From contig UQVI01000071.1 in assembly GCA_900544515.1 (NCBI GenBank), positions 1 to 9,166 of the forward strand: 9,166 nucleotides of DNA. Direction: 5' to 3'. The position numbers and the translations under genes are program-made. The DNA comes from an uncultured Oscillospiraceae bacterium. Lineage in GTDB: Bacteria > Bacillota > Clostridia > Oscillospirales > Acutalibacteraceae. Below the pieces are notes generated by a model. That model did not search any database and had not been told where the DNA came from. It saw only the letters and a list, made by a program, of their open reading frames with translations. Within the stretch, counting starts at the first letter, position 1, and every line of letters begins with the position of its first letter. Shown here one piece after another: positions 1-5,524 of this stretch.

Positions 1-1
1 G

Positions 2-970
2 CGTGTTCAATTCAAAGACGGATGTATCGTTTCTCTGTTCGATAAAGTGCTCAATCAGGAGTTCGTTCAGAATGGTAAAAAAATGGGCGTGTTTTCAGGT
101 TATACAGATGTTGGTGATTGCTGGGATATTCACCCTGTAAATTATCAGAAAAGCCGACGGAATGCGAAATGCACCTCTTTTGAAACAAATCTTGATGGTG
201 CACGTGCAACCGCAATGTCAGAGCTTAAACTTGGTGCAAGTACAATCAGATGCCTCTATATTCTTACGCAGAACAGCGAATTTCTTGAAATGGAGCTTAC
301 AATAGATTGTCATCAGAAGAGACAGATGATGCGTGTTGAATTTCCTGTTACTGTAGTCAGTGATGAATGCAGTTTTAATGTTCCTTTTGGTCATATCAAA
401 CGTGCGACAACTGAAAACAACAGTGTGGAAAAGGCACAGTATGAGGTTTCAGGGCAGAAATTTGTTGATATGAGTAATGATAAATATGGAATTTCTATCA
501 TCAATGATTGTAAGTATGGCTATAGATGCAAGGGCAGTATAATTGATATTGACCTGATCAGAAATCCGCTTGGGGGTCCGGGAACGAATGTGGATCAAGG
601 CTTGCATACCCTGAAGCTTGCAGTTTATACGCACAGCGGCGAGCTGGCTTCTGACACATATAAATATGCATATCAGATTAATAATACACCTGTTGCCGTA
701 AATGGTATTGGTGGATTGGAAAATTTTGCACCGTTTAAATGTGATAATGATAATATTATTCTTGAATCTGTAAAAATCGCTGATGATGATAACGGTGCAG
801 TTTTGCGATTGTATAACTGCAGTGAAAGCGTTCAGAAATGTGCTATAGGTTTTGACGGTTATGAGGTGTCAGGCATTACAGATATTATGGAAGATGAAGT
901 GAATGCAGTTGGTGAGTTGCTGAATTTCAGACCTTTTGAATTGAAACTGATAAAAGTTATTAAACTCTAA
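2..970 (+). CDS. GH38 alpha-mannosidase, C-terminal part (5' end outside window)
   Basis: This is the C-terminal 322 residues of a glycoside hydrolase family 38 alpha-mannosidase, which removes alpha-linked mannose from glycans. The frame is open to the left edge, so the first in-frame GTG (position 47) is internal and not a start. Visible family features are the SLFDK strand near the left end, the CWDIHP segment (usually WDAWDI in the family), the DMSNDKYGISIINDCKYGY stretch, and the IDLIRNPLGGPGTNVDQGLHTLKL block that matches the typical 'LLRsP..P...D.G.H.f' region of the C-terminal beta domains. The catalytic N-terminal barrel is upstream and not visible, so activity cannot be judged. Family members are usually around 1000 residues. 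No signal peptide can be assessed. It ends with TAA and converges on the tlpA-like gene across a hairpin terminator. Confidence 0.9.
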   Translation, partial: RVQFKDGCIVSLFDKVLNQEFVQNGKKMGVFSGYTDVGDCWDIHPVNYQKSRRNAKCTSFETNLDGARATAMSELKLGASTIRCLYILTQNSEFLEMELTIDCHQKRQMMRVEFPVTVVSDECSFNVPFGHIKRATTENNSVEKAQYEVSGQKFVDMSNDKYGISIINDCKYGYRCKGSIIDIDLIRNPLGGPGTNVDQGLHTLKLAVYTHSGELASDTYKYAYQINNTPVAVNGIGGLENFAPFKCDNDNIILESVKIADDDNGAVLRLYNCSESVQKCAIGFDGYEVSGITDIMEDEVNAVGELLNFRPFELKLIKVIKL

Positions 971-998
971 TAGCTTTTCTTGTATTTTATAAAATATT

Positions 999-1037
999 AA
1001 GGCATAGGTACTGTAAATCTTACAGTACCTATGCCTT
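999..1037. terminator. Bidirectional hairpin terminator between convergent genes
   Basis: A perfect 18-bp inverted repeat (999-1016 and 1020-1037) has a 3-nt loop (ATC). It sits between the convergent GH38 and tlpA-like genes. On the - strand it is followed by a T-rich stretch (AATATTTTATAAAATAC), so termination of the redox operon is better supported than termination of the + strand gene, where only TTTATTAATCT follows. A second, weaker hairpin with 6-bp arms (GCAAAA at 1049-1054, TTTTGC at 1062-1067) lies just after the tlpA stop. Confidence 0.85.
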
Positions 1038-1068
1038 TATTAATCTCTGCAAAAAACTCTGTTTTGCA

Positions 1069-1635
1069 TTATTGTGTAATCATATTTATGCCTTGTTCAA
1101 GGGTATTTTTATCTATCATACCGGTTCGCTGAGTCACTATATTTCCGTTTTTGTCAATAAAATACGTGGCAGGGAAACCGGTTACATTGTAATTGTTCAC
1201 TGCCTCCAGTTTGGTATCATAGAAAATTTCAAATTCAAAACCTTGCTCTTTAACATAGGTGTTCGCTTTATCCTGCGTTTCCTGAATGCCGTCGGTTGCG
1301 TTAATCATCAGAAACTGCACATCAGGATGATTTTTGTATGCCTCGTTGAAATCAGGCATTTCCTCTTTACAGTAATAGCACCAGGTTGCCCAGAAATTCA
1401 GTACAACAGGTTTTCCTTTATAGTCGGAAAGAGCAACCTCATTGCCATTATTGTCAAGAACCGTAAAATCAGGTGCAGTGCTTGTATTATGATTTTGTAC
1501 AGATTGGTTTGTTGTGTTTTGAGTGATCATATCATCCTTATAATCTGCAGTCAGTTTATTATAAGCAACCGATGCTCCTGCGATGAATCCCACCAAAAGT
1601 AAGGCAGCTATTATCCATTTAACTGATTTTTTCAT
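1069..1635 (-). CDS. TlpA/ResA-type membrane-anchored thioredoxin-like protein
   Basis: This 188-residue protein is an extracytoplasmic thiol-disulfide oxidoreductase of the TlpA/ResA/AhpC-TSA-like group. It has a basic N-terminus and one hydrophobic segment (about residues 7-26) with no lipobox cysteine, so it is probably an uncleaved signal anchor. A polar linker to about residue 52 follows, then a thioredoxin fold. The redox motif is WCYYC (C86, C89) and the cis-proline is P155 in GFPATYFID. The start is fixed by TAGGAGGAAATATG, in which the TAG is the ccdA stop and runs into the ribosome binding site, so translation is probably coupled to ccdA. CcdA is the expected electron donor. In known systems such proteins reduce apocytochrome c, spore-coat precursors or methionine sulfoxide reductases. 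None of those partners is in the window, so the final substrate is unknown. It is the last gene of its operon, ahead of a hairpin terminator. Confidence 0.93.
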   Translation of the reverse strand: MKKSVKWIIAALLLVGFIAGASVAYNKLTADYKDDMITQNTTNQSVQNHNTSTAPDFTVLDNNGNEVALSDYKGKPVVLNFWATWCYYCKEEMPDFNEAYKNHPDVQFLMINATDGIQETQDKANTYVKEQGFEFEIFYDTKLEAVNNYNVTGFPATYFIDKNGNIVTQRTGMIDKNTLEQGINMITQ

Positions 1636-1643
1636 ATTTCCTC

Positions 1644-2303
1644 CTATGACAGCAGATTTAAAAATTTACCCAACAGTCCTGTTGCCATCAACACACCGAC
1701 TGCAACCAGCAAAATACCGCTGACAGTGTTTATAATGTTATAATGCTTTTTGATAAAATTGAATGTACTTTTTAATTTGTCAATCAGTATGGCACTGATA
1801 AAAAACGGTATGCCCAAGCCTAATGAATACAAAAGCAGCATAAATACTCCCTGAGCGATACTTCCCTGACTTGTTGCCATCATCAGTGCGGAGCCTAAAA
1901 AGGCACCTACGCAGGGAGTCCATCCGATTGAGAATACAACGCCGAATAAAAAAGAGGAGAAAAAACCTAAATGATCCGTCTTGGCTGATTTTATACCCTT
2001 GAAAATATTAAGCTTGAAAATGCCGAGAAAATTAAGTCCGAAAAAGATGACAATAAGTCCGGTCACAATGTTTACGACGGTTTTGTATTCGTTAAGCAGA
2101 CTGCCGAGTGTTCCGGCAAGTGCACCTAAAAGAACAAATACAACAGTAAAGCCAAAAATAAAACCGATAGAGTTTTTAATAACTTTTTTAGTATCCTTTT
2201 CCTTTCCGCCTGCGAAATAGGAAATGTATATCGGCAGCATAGGCAAAAGGCATGGTGATACAAAGGTTATAATACCTTCTAAAAACGATATGAAATATTG
2301 CAT
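1644..2303 (-). CDS. ccdA: CcdA-family transmembrane thiol-disulfide electron carrier
   Basis: This is a 219-residue polytopic membrane protein with about six hydrophobic segments. CcdA carries reducing equivalents from cytoplasmic thioredoxin across the membrane to extracytoplasmic thioredoxin-like proteins. The two hallmark cysteines are present in the two halves of the internally repeated fold: C18 in FVSPCLLPMLP and C131 in SIGWTPCVGA. The start was chosen at the ATG at 2303, not the longer in-frame option at 2414, because the longer form would add 37 mostly charged residues read out of frame from the rhodanese gene. At the chosen start the rhodanese stop and the ccdA start overlap as TAATG, a classic translational coupling. 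The TlpA-like gene follows after 8 bp. With thioredoxin and TlpA encoded alongside, the donor, carrier and acceptor of one relay are all present. Confidence 0.95.
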   Translation of the reverse strand: MQYFISFLEGIITFVSPCLLPMLPIYISYFAGGKEKDTKKVIKNSIGFIFGFTVVFVLLGALAGTLGSLLNEYKTVVNIVTGLIVIFFGLNFLGIFKLNIFKGIKSAKTDHLGFFSSFLFGVVFSIGWTPCVGAFLGSALMMATSQGSIAQGVFMLLLYSLGLGIPFFISAILIDKLKSTFNFIKKHYNIINTVSGILLVAVGVLMATGLLGKFLNLLS

Positions 2304-2617
2304 TATACAACTTCTCCCATATATGCGTTTATACCTCCGATATTTTTTACACTGTTGTAGCCGTGTGCTTTTAAATATCTTGCTGCATCGGCACTTCTTG
2401 CACCGCTGAGACAATGAACAAAAATCGGAGTATTTTTATCCGCTATTCTTTGATTGACAGCATTTAGATTATCAAGTGGAATATTTACGCTTCCCTCAAT
2501 ATGATAATCATTATACTCTTCTTTTGTGCGTACATCAAGGAGCACTGCACCGGATGTGCTTTTCCACTCTTCAACACCTTTATTTATATCATTATTATTA
2601 AAAAGATTAAAAAACAT
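2303..2617 (-). CDS. Single-domain rhodanese-like sulfurtransferase
   Basis: This 104-residue, one-domain rhodanese is predicted to be cytoplasmic. Rhodanese domains carry a sulfane sulfur as a persulfide on an active-site cysteine and pass it to thiols or cyanide. The active-site loop is C69-L-S-G-A-R74, and it is preceded by the LLDVRTKEEYNDYHIEGSVNIPL block typical of the family. The protein is close in pattern to the rhodanese domain fused to the upstream flavoprotein (VHC-SG-RS in both). The start is supported by AAAGGA upstream; a similar AAAGGACG ribosome binding site precedes trxA. It lies 83 bp after the flavoprotein gene with no clear terminator between, and overlaps ccdA by one base. 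The likely role is handling sulfane sulfur together with the flavoprotein. The specific acceptor is not evident. Confidence 0.93.
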   Translation of the reverse strand: MFFNLFNNNDINKGVEEWKSTSGAVLLDVRTKEEYNDYHIEGSVNIPLDNLNAVNQRIADKNTPIFVHCLSGARSADAARYLKAHGYNSVKNIGGINAYMGEVV

Positions 2618-2700
2618 ATTTTCACGTCCTTTTATGATTTAATGCATTGTTTAACGGTACGATTTGACATATATAAAAGATAAGATTAAAATATAAAGAG
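2618..2700 (+). promoter_or_regulatory. AT-rich intergenic gap with + strand promoter-like sequence
   Basis: The 83-bp gap between the flavoprotein and rhodanese genes holds a near-consensus sigma-70/sigma-A promoter on the + strand: TTGACA at 2665-2670, a 17-bp spacer and TAAAAT at 2688-2693. It points into the 3' end of the flavoprotein gene in antisense. No promoter of similar quality is seen on the - strand for the rhodanese gene, and no terminator hairpin was found. The gap is very AT-rich, so a chance match is possible. Confidence 0.35.
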
Positions 2701-4371
2701 TTATTTACATTCCGTGCAGATGTATTCAGGCACTGTCTTTTCATTTATAACGGATTCGTAAAGACGCCATCCGCCGGCAAGATTGTAGCAGTCATATCCA
2801 TTGCCCTGTAAAATTCGGCAGGCAATATAACTGCGAAGCCCTGAATGGCAGTGCACATATACAGGCTTATCCTTTGGTATTTCATCGATTCTTGCACGCA
2901 GGGAATCCAGGGGAATATTGATGAATCCGTCAATTTTTCCTCGTTTGAATTCTGTAACTGTTCTGACATCCAGCAGAGTCACACTGTTATCACGAGGCAG
3001 AGTTTCAATCTCATTCCAGAAAAATTGTTTTATTTTACCGCTTATAATATTTTCTGCTGTGAAGCCCAGCATGTTTACAGGGTCCTTTGCGCTTGAGAAC
3101 GGCGGTGCATAGCAAAGCTCAAGCTGGGTAAGATCTGTTATTTTACCGCCGAAACGAATGACAGAGGCAATAACGTCCATCCTTTTATCTACACCGTCAA
3201 AGCCTGTAATTTGAGCACCGATTATTTTTAAGCTTTTCTTATCCCACAAAGCTTTTATAGACATCATATTTCCGTTCGGGTAATATGATGCATGGGAAGA
3301 AGAATAAATATATACTTTATCATAATCTATTTTGCTCAACTGTGCGGATTTTTCATTAAGCCCTGTTGTTGCAACAGTCATATCAAACAGCTTAAGAACG
3401 GCAGAGCCTTGTGTTCCGGTGTATTCACTTTCATATCCGGCAATATTGTCAGCTGCTATTCTGCCTTGTTTATTGGCAGGTCCTGCAAGGGGAATAAATG
3501 ACGGAGCATTTGTTATAAAATTTTTTACTTCTACAGCGTCGCCTACTGCGTAAATATTCGGAATATTTGTATGCATTTTACTGTCAACTATTATACTGCC
3601 GCGAGAATTGGTTTCAATACCGCACGCCTTTGCAATGGCAGTTTCCGGACGGACACCAACCGACATAATTACCATATCGGCATTGATTTCTCCTTTTTGA
3701 AGAATAATTCTGTTGTGCTCAATGGCAGTAACTCCATTATTCAAAAACAGCTTTATGCCTTTTTCCTTAATATAGCGGTGAACATCTGCTGCCATATCAA
3801 AGTCCAGAGGAGCGATAAGGTGGTCTGCAAGCTCAACGATTGATACGTCAAGACCTGCTTTTGCAAGGTTCTCGGCCATTTCAACACCAATATATCCTCC
3901 GCCGATAACAACAGCCGATTCAGGCTTTTCGGTATCTATATAGTTTTTTATTTTGAGTGTATCCGGAATATTTCTAAGGGTAAATACATTTGCACTTTCC
4001 ATTCCCTTGATATTTGGTATAATCGGTTCTGCACCCGGAGAAAGAATCAGATTATCATACTTCTCAGTATAGCTTTCTTCATTTTTAAGATTTTTAATTG
4101 TTATGGTATTCTCTTCAGGGTTGATTTTAACGGCCTCATTAAAGATGCGAACATCAATATTAAATCTTGCCTTGAAGCTTTCCGGAGTCTGCAGGGTGAG
4201 TTCTTCTCTGTCGGTGATTTCACCGCCGATATAATATGGTAAACCACAGTTTGCAAAGGAGACAAACTCTCCCTTTTCCAAAATAACGATTTCGGCTTTT
4301 TCATCAAGCCGTCTCAGTCTTGCGGCTGCAGATGCACCGCCTGCAACACCGCCGATAATAATTGTTTTCAT
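2701..4371 (-). CDS. CoA-disulfide reductase-like flavoprotein with C-terminal rhodanese domain (CoADR-RHD)
   Basis: This 556-residue FAD- and NAD(P)H-dependent oxidoreductase of the single-cysteine disulfide reductase group is fused to a rhodanese domain. Known relatives reduce CoA disulfide, CoA persulfide or polysulfide. In order it has an FAD-binding GGVAGG (7-12), a redox-active C42 in SFANCGLPYYIGG, an NAD(P)H-binding GGGYIG (157-162), the second flavin motif IYAVGDA (about 273-279), the dimerisation domain with LCYAPPFSSAKDPVN (about 419-433), and a rhodanese domain (about 460-540) with active-site loop C508-H-S-G-L-R. Length fits CoADR-RHD proteins. The last residues are ICTECK, a CxxC pair (C552, C555) at the extreme C-terminus that could act as a flexible thiol tail. 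The ribosome binding site is AAGAGG, 8 nt before the ATG. The gene is divergent from the Crp/Fnr regulator with only 31 bp between start codons, and is followed by rhodanese, ccdA and the tlpA-like gene. The exact substrate is inferred only from the family. Confidence 0.93.
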   Translation of the reverse strand: MKTIIIGGVAGGASAAARLRRLDEKAEIVILEKGEFVSFANCGLPYYIGGEITDREELTLQTPESFKARFNIDVRIFNEAVKINPEENTITIKNLKNEESYTEKYDNLILSPGAEPIIPNIKGMESANVFTLRNIPDTLKIKNYIDTEKPESAVVIGGGYIGVEMAENLAKAGLDVSIVELADHLIAPLDFDMAADVHRYIKEKGIKLFLNNGVTAIEHNRIILQKGEINADMVIMSVGVRPETAIAKACGIETNSRGSIIVDSKMHTNIPNIYAVGDAVEVKNFITNAPSFIPLAGPANKQGRIAADNIAGYESEYTGTQGSAVLKLFDMTVATTGLNEKSAQLSKIDYDKVYIYSSSHASYYPNGNMMSIKALWDKKSLKIIGAQITGFDGVDKRMDVIASVIRFGGKITDLTQLELCYAPPFSSAKDPVNMLGFTAENIISGKIKQFFWNEIETLPRDNSVTLLDVRTVTEFKRGKIDGFINIPLDSLRARIDEIPKDKPVYVHCHSGLRSYIACRILQGNGYDCYNLAGGWRLYESVINEKTVPEYICTECK

Positions 4372-4402
4372 AATGAATACCTCTTTCTGAAAGGAGCCGA
4401 AA
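4372..4402. promoter_or_regulatory. 31-bp divergent gap with facing ribosome binding sites
   Basis: This is all the DNA between the flavoprotein and regulator start codons. It contains AAGGAG (4391-4396) for the + strand regulator and AAGAGG (complement of 4380-4385) for the - strand flavoprotein. The two sites overlap the arms of a perfect small palindrome, CTTTC-T-GAAAG (4383-4393), centred in the gap. There is no room for promoters, so any promoter for either gene must lie inside the other's coding region or further away. Confidence 0.6.
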
Positions 4403-5077
4403 ATGGCACAAATTGATTTTGAATCTACTTATAGTGATGTATTTCCGTTCTGGAATGAAATATCCGAAACGGAAAAGGAGTTTATCTGCAATCATTCAAC
4501 AGATATTGTTTATAAAAAAGGTACAACCATTCATGATAGCACCGAATGTTCAGGTGTTATTTTTGTTCAAAACGGTTGCCTTAGGGTATATATGATGTCT
4601 GATGAGGGTAAGGATATTACGCTTTACCGTCTATACAAGGGTGATATGTGTATGCTGTCCGCCTCCTGTGTTTTAAGCTCAATAACCTTTGATGTTCTTA
4701 TTGATGCGGAAGAGGACAGCGAATGTTATGTGATTAACGGACCTGCTTTTATGAAAATCAGCAACGATAATCCCAAAGTTAAAATTTTCTCACTTGAAAC
4801 AGCTGTAAGCCGCTTTTCAGATGTTATGTGGGTTATGCAGCAAATACTATTTATGAGCATGGACAAAAGGCTCGCAATATTTCTCCTTGATGAATCATCA
4901 AGAACAGGAAGTGATTTTATTGCACTCACACATGAACAGATTGCAAAATATATCGGATCGGCACGTGAGGTGGTTTCAAGAATGCTGAAATATTTTGTAA
5001 ACGAGGGGATTGTTAAATCTTCACGCAAGGGTATTACAATAATAGATAAGCAACGGCTTCGTGCTTTAACCCTTTAA
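4403..5077 (+). CDS. Crp/Fnr-family transcriptional regulator, cysteine-containing, probable thiol/redox sensor
   Basis: This 224-residue regulator has an N-terminal cyclic-nucleotide-binding-like beta barrel (about 20-115), a dimerisation helix (about 120-160) and a C-terminal winged helix. The helix-turn-helix is LTHEQIAKYIGSAREVVSRML (175-195). Its recognition helix carries R188, E189 and R193, aligned with R180, E181 and R185 of E. coli CRP, which read TGTGA half-sites; S192 sits where FNR has serine. Where cAMP-binding members have the GE...RxA phosphate-binding loop, this protein has GDMCMLSASCVL (80-91), with C83 and C89 and no arginine, so cAMP binding is unlikely. Other cysteines are C29, C49, C59 and C108; they do not form the FNR 4Fe-4S pattern. 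Sensing by thiol chemistry (disulfide or persulfide) is inferred from this and from the redox neighbours. The start follows AAGGAG by 6 nt. The 3' end overlaps trxA by 12 bp, tail to tail. Confidence 0.92.
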   Translation: MAQIDFESTYSDVFPFWNEISETEKEFICNHSTDIVYKKGTTIHDSTECSGVIFVQNGCLRVYMMSDEGKDITLYRLYKGDMCMLSASCVLSSITFDVLIDAEEDSECYVINGPAFMKISNDNPKVKIFSLETAVSRFSDVMWVMQQILFMSMDKRLAIFLLDESSRTGSDFIALTHEQIAKYIGSAREVVSRMLKYFVNEGIVKSSRKGITIIDKQRLRALTL

Positions 5078-5374
5078 CATCGCAAGAATATCCGCCTTAG
5101 GTCTGGCTCCTACTGCCTGATTGACTACTTTTCCGCCTTTCATTATTGCAAGCATAGGAATACTCATAACTCCGAATGCCTGAGCCAATTCAGGCTCAGA
5201 GTCAACATTGATTTTGCCTACAATATACTGTGGATTTTCTTCTGCAATTTCATCCACAAGCGGTGAAACCATACGGCAGGGTCCGCACCAATCTGCATAA
5301 AAGTCCAAAAGAACAGTCTTGTTACTGTTTTTGATTTCGTTAAAATTGTTTTTGTTTACACTGAGTACTGACAT
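5066..5374 (-). CDS. trxA: Thioredoxin
   Basis: This 102-residue classical cytoplasmic thioredoxin is a general dithiol reductant. The active site is WCGPC (C30, C33) in FYADWCGPCR, and the cis-proline is P73 in SIPML. Length is normal for the family. The start was set at the ATG at 5374, where AAAGGA precedes it and thioredoxin homology begins. The longer in-frame option at 5452 would add 26 residues encoded by the promoter region and is rejected. No thioredoxin reductase gene is in the window, so the electron source is elsewhere. CcdA, encoded a few genes downstream, is the natural partner for export of its electrons. A -10 box and two palindromes lie directly upstream. Its stop codon lies inside the Crp/Fnr gene on the other strand, and no terminator follows it. 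Confidence 0.96.
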   Translation of the reverse strand: MSVLSVNKNNFNEIKNSNKTVLLDFYADWCGPCRMVSPLVDEIAEENPQYIVGKINVDSEPELAQAFGVMSIPMLAIMKGGKVVNQAVGARPKADILAMLKG

Positions 5375-5404
5375 ATTTTTTCGTCCTTTCTTTGTTGTGC
5401 CTTT

Positions 5405-5410
5405 ATTATA
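5405..5410 (-). promoter_or_regulatory. trxA promoter -10 element
   Basis: The - strand reads TATAAT, a perfect -10, giving a predicted transcription start near 5398 and a leader of about 24 nt with the AAAGGA ribosome binding site. At the expected -35 distance the sequence is CAGAAG, a poor match, which suggests dependence on an activator. Confidence 0.6.
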
Positions 5411-5411
5411 T

Positions 5412-5424
5412 CCGATATTATCGG
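5412..5424. promoter_or_regulatory. Palindrome in the trxA promoter spacer, possible operator
   Basis: CCGATATTATCGG is a perfect odd palindrome (6-bp arms around one central base), one base upstream of the -10. Its centre is 21 bp, two helical turns, from the centre of the neighbouring CRP-like box. A site here would normally block RNA polymerase, or realign the promoter as MerR-type regulators do. The binding protein is unknown. Confidence 0.45.
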
Positions 5425-5431
5425 TATCTTC

Positions 5432-5446
5432 TGTGACAAAGTCACA
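5432..5446. promoter_or_regulatory. CRP-like palindromic box upstream of trxA, probable activator site
   Basis: TGTGACAAAGTCACA is a perfect inverted repeat with 6-bp arms and a 3-bp centre. Its half-site TGTGA is the one read by CRP-type recognition helices, although the spacing (TGTGA-N5-TCACA) is one base shorter than the E. coli CRP consensus. The centre at 5439 lies about 41 bp upstream of the predicted trxA start, the standard class II activator position. The adjacent Crp/Fnr protein, with R-E-x-x-S-R in its recognition helix, is the obvious candidate to bind it. Confidence 0.65.
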
Positions 5447-5479
5447 ATACATTTAAAAAATGCGTTTTTCTAATGAGTA

Positions 5480-5518
5480 AAATAAGGTATGCTGTAAAAT
5501 TTACAGCATACCTTATTT
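5480..5518. terminator. Hairpin terminator downstream of the GH2 gene
   Basis: A perfect inverted repeat of 19-bp arms (5480-5498 and 5500-5518) surrounds a single central base. In practice the AAA/TTT at the apex forms the loop. It lies 6 bp after the GH2 stop and ends in TATTTTACTC on the - strand, so it probably terminates the GPH-GH2 transcript and insulates the trxA promoter. T-rich sequence also follows on the + strand. The core resembles the hairpin at 999-1037. Confidence 0.85.
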
Positions 5519-5524
5519 GTTTCT

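Noticed and set aside
999..1037. Hairpin as a transposon end or CRISPR repeat
   Set aside because: It is a single perfect inverted repeat at a convergent gene junction, with no transposase, no target duplication and no tandem copies. A terminator explains it more simply.
1072..1602. A 176-codon open frame on the + strand across nearly the whole tlpA-like gene
   Set aside because: It is antisense to a clear thioredoxin-fold gene, has no convincing ribosome binding site, and encodes no recognisable domain. It is a shadow of the real gene.
2304..2414. Longer ccdA start giving 37 extra N-terminal residues
   Set aside because: The extra segment is read out of frame through the rhodanese 3' end and is lysine/arginine/cysteine-rich. 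The TAATG overlap and the CcdA N-terminus support the start at 2303.
4413..4440. Possible FNR box (TTGAT...) near the start of the regulator gene
   Set aside because: Only one half matches; the second half is AATCT in the wrong register, and it is within coding sequence.
5432..5446. Reading the trxA box as a cAMP-CRP site
   Set aside because: The nearby regulator lacks the cAMP phosphate-binding arginine motif and the half-site spacing is one base short, so control by a non-cAMP family member is the better reading.
5375..5452. Longer trxA start giving 26 extra residues
   Set aside because: The extension covers the -10 box and both palindromes, and thioredoxin similarity begins at the ATG at 5374, which has its own ribosome binding site.
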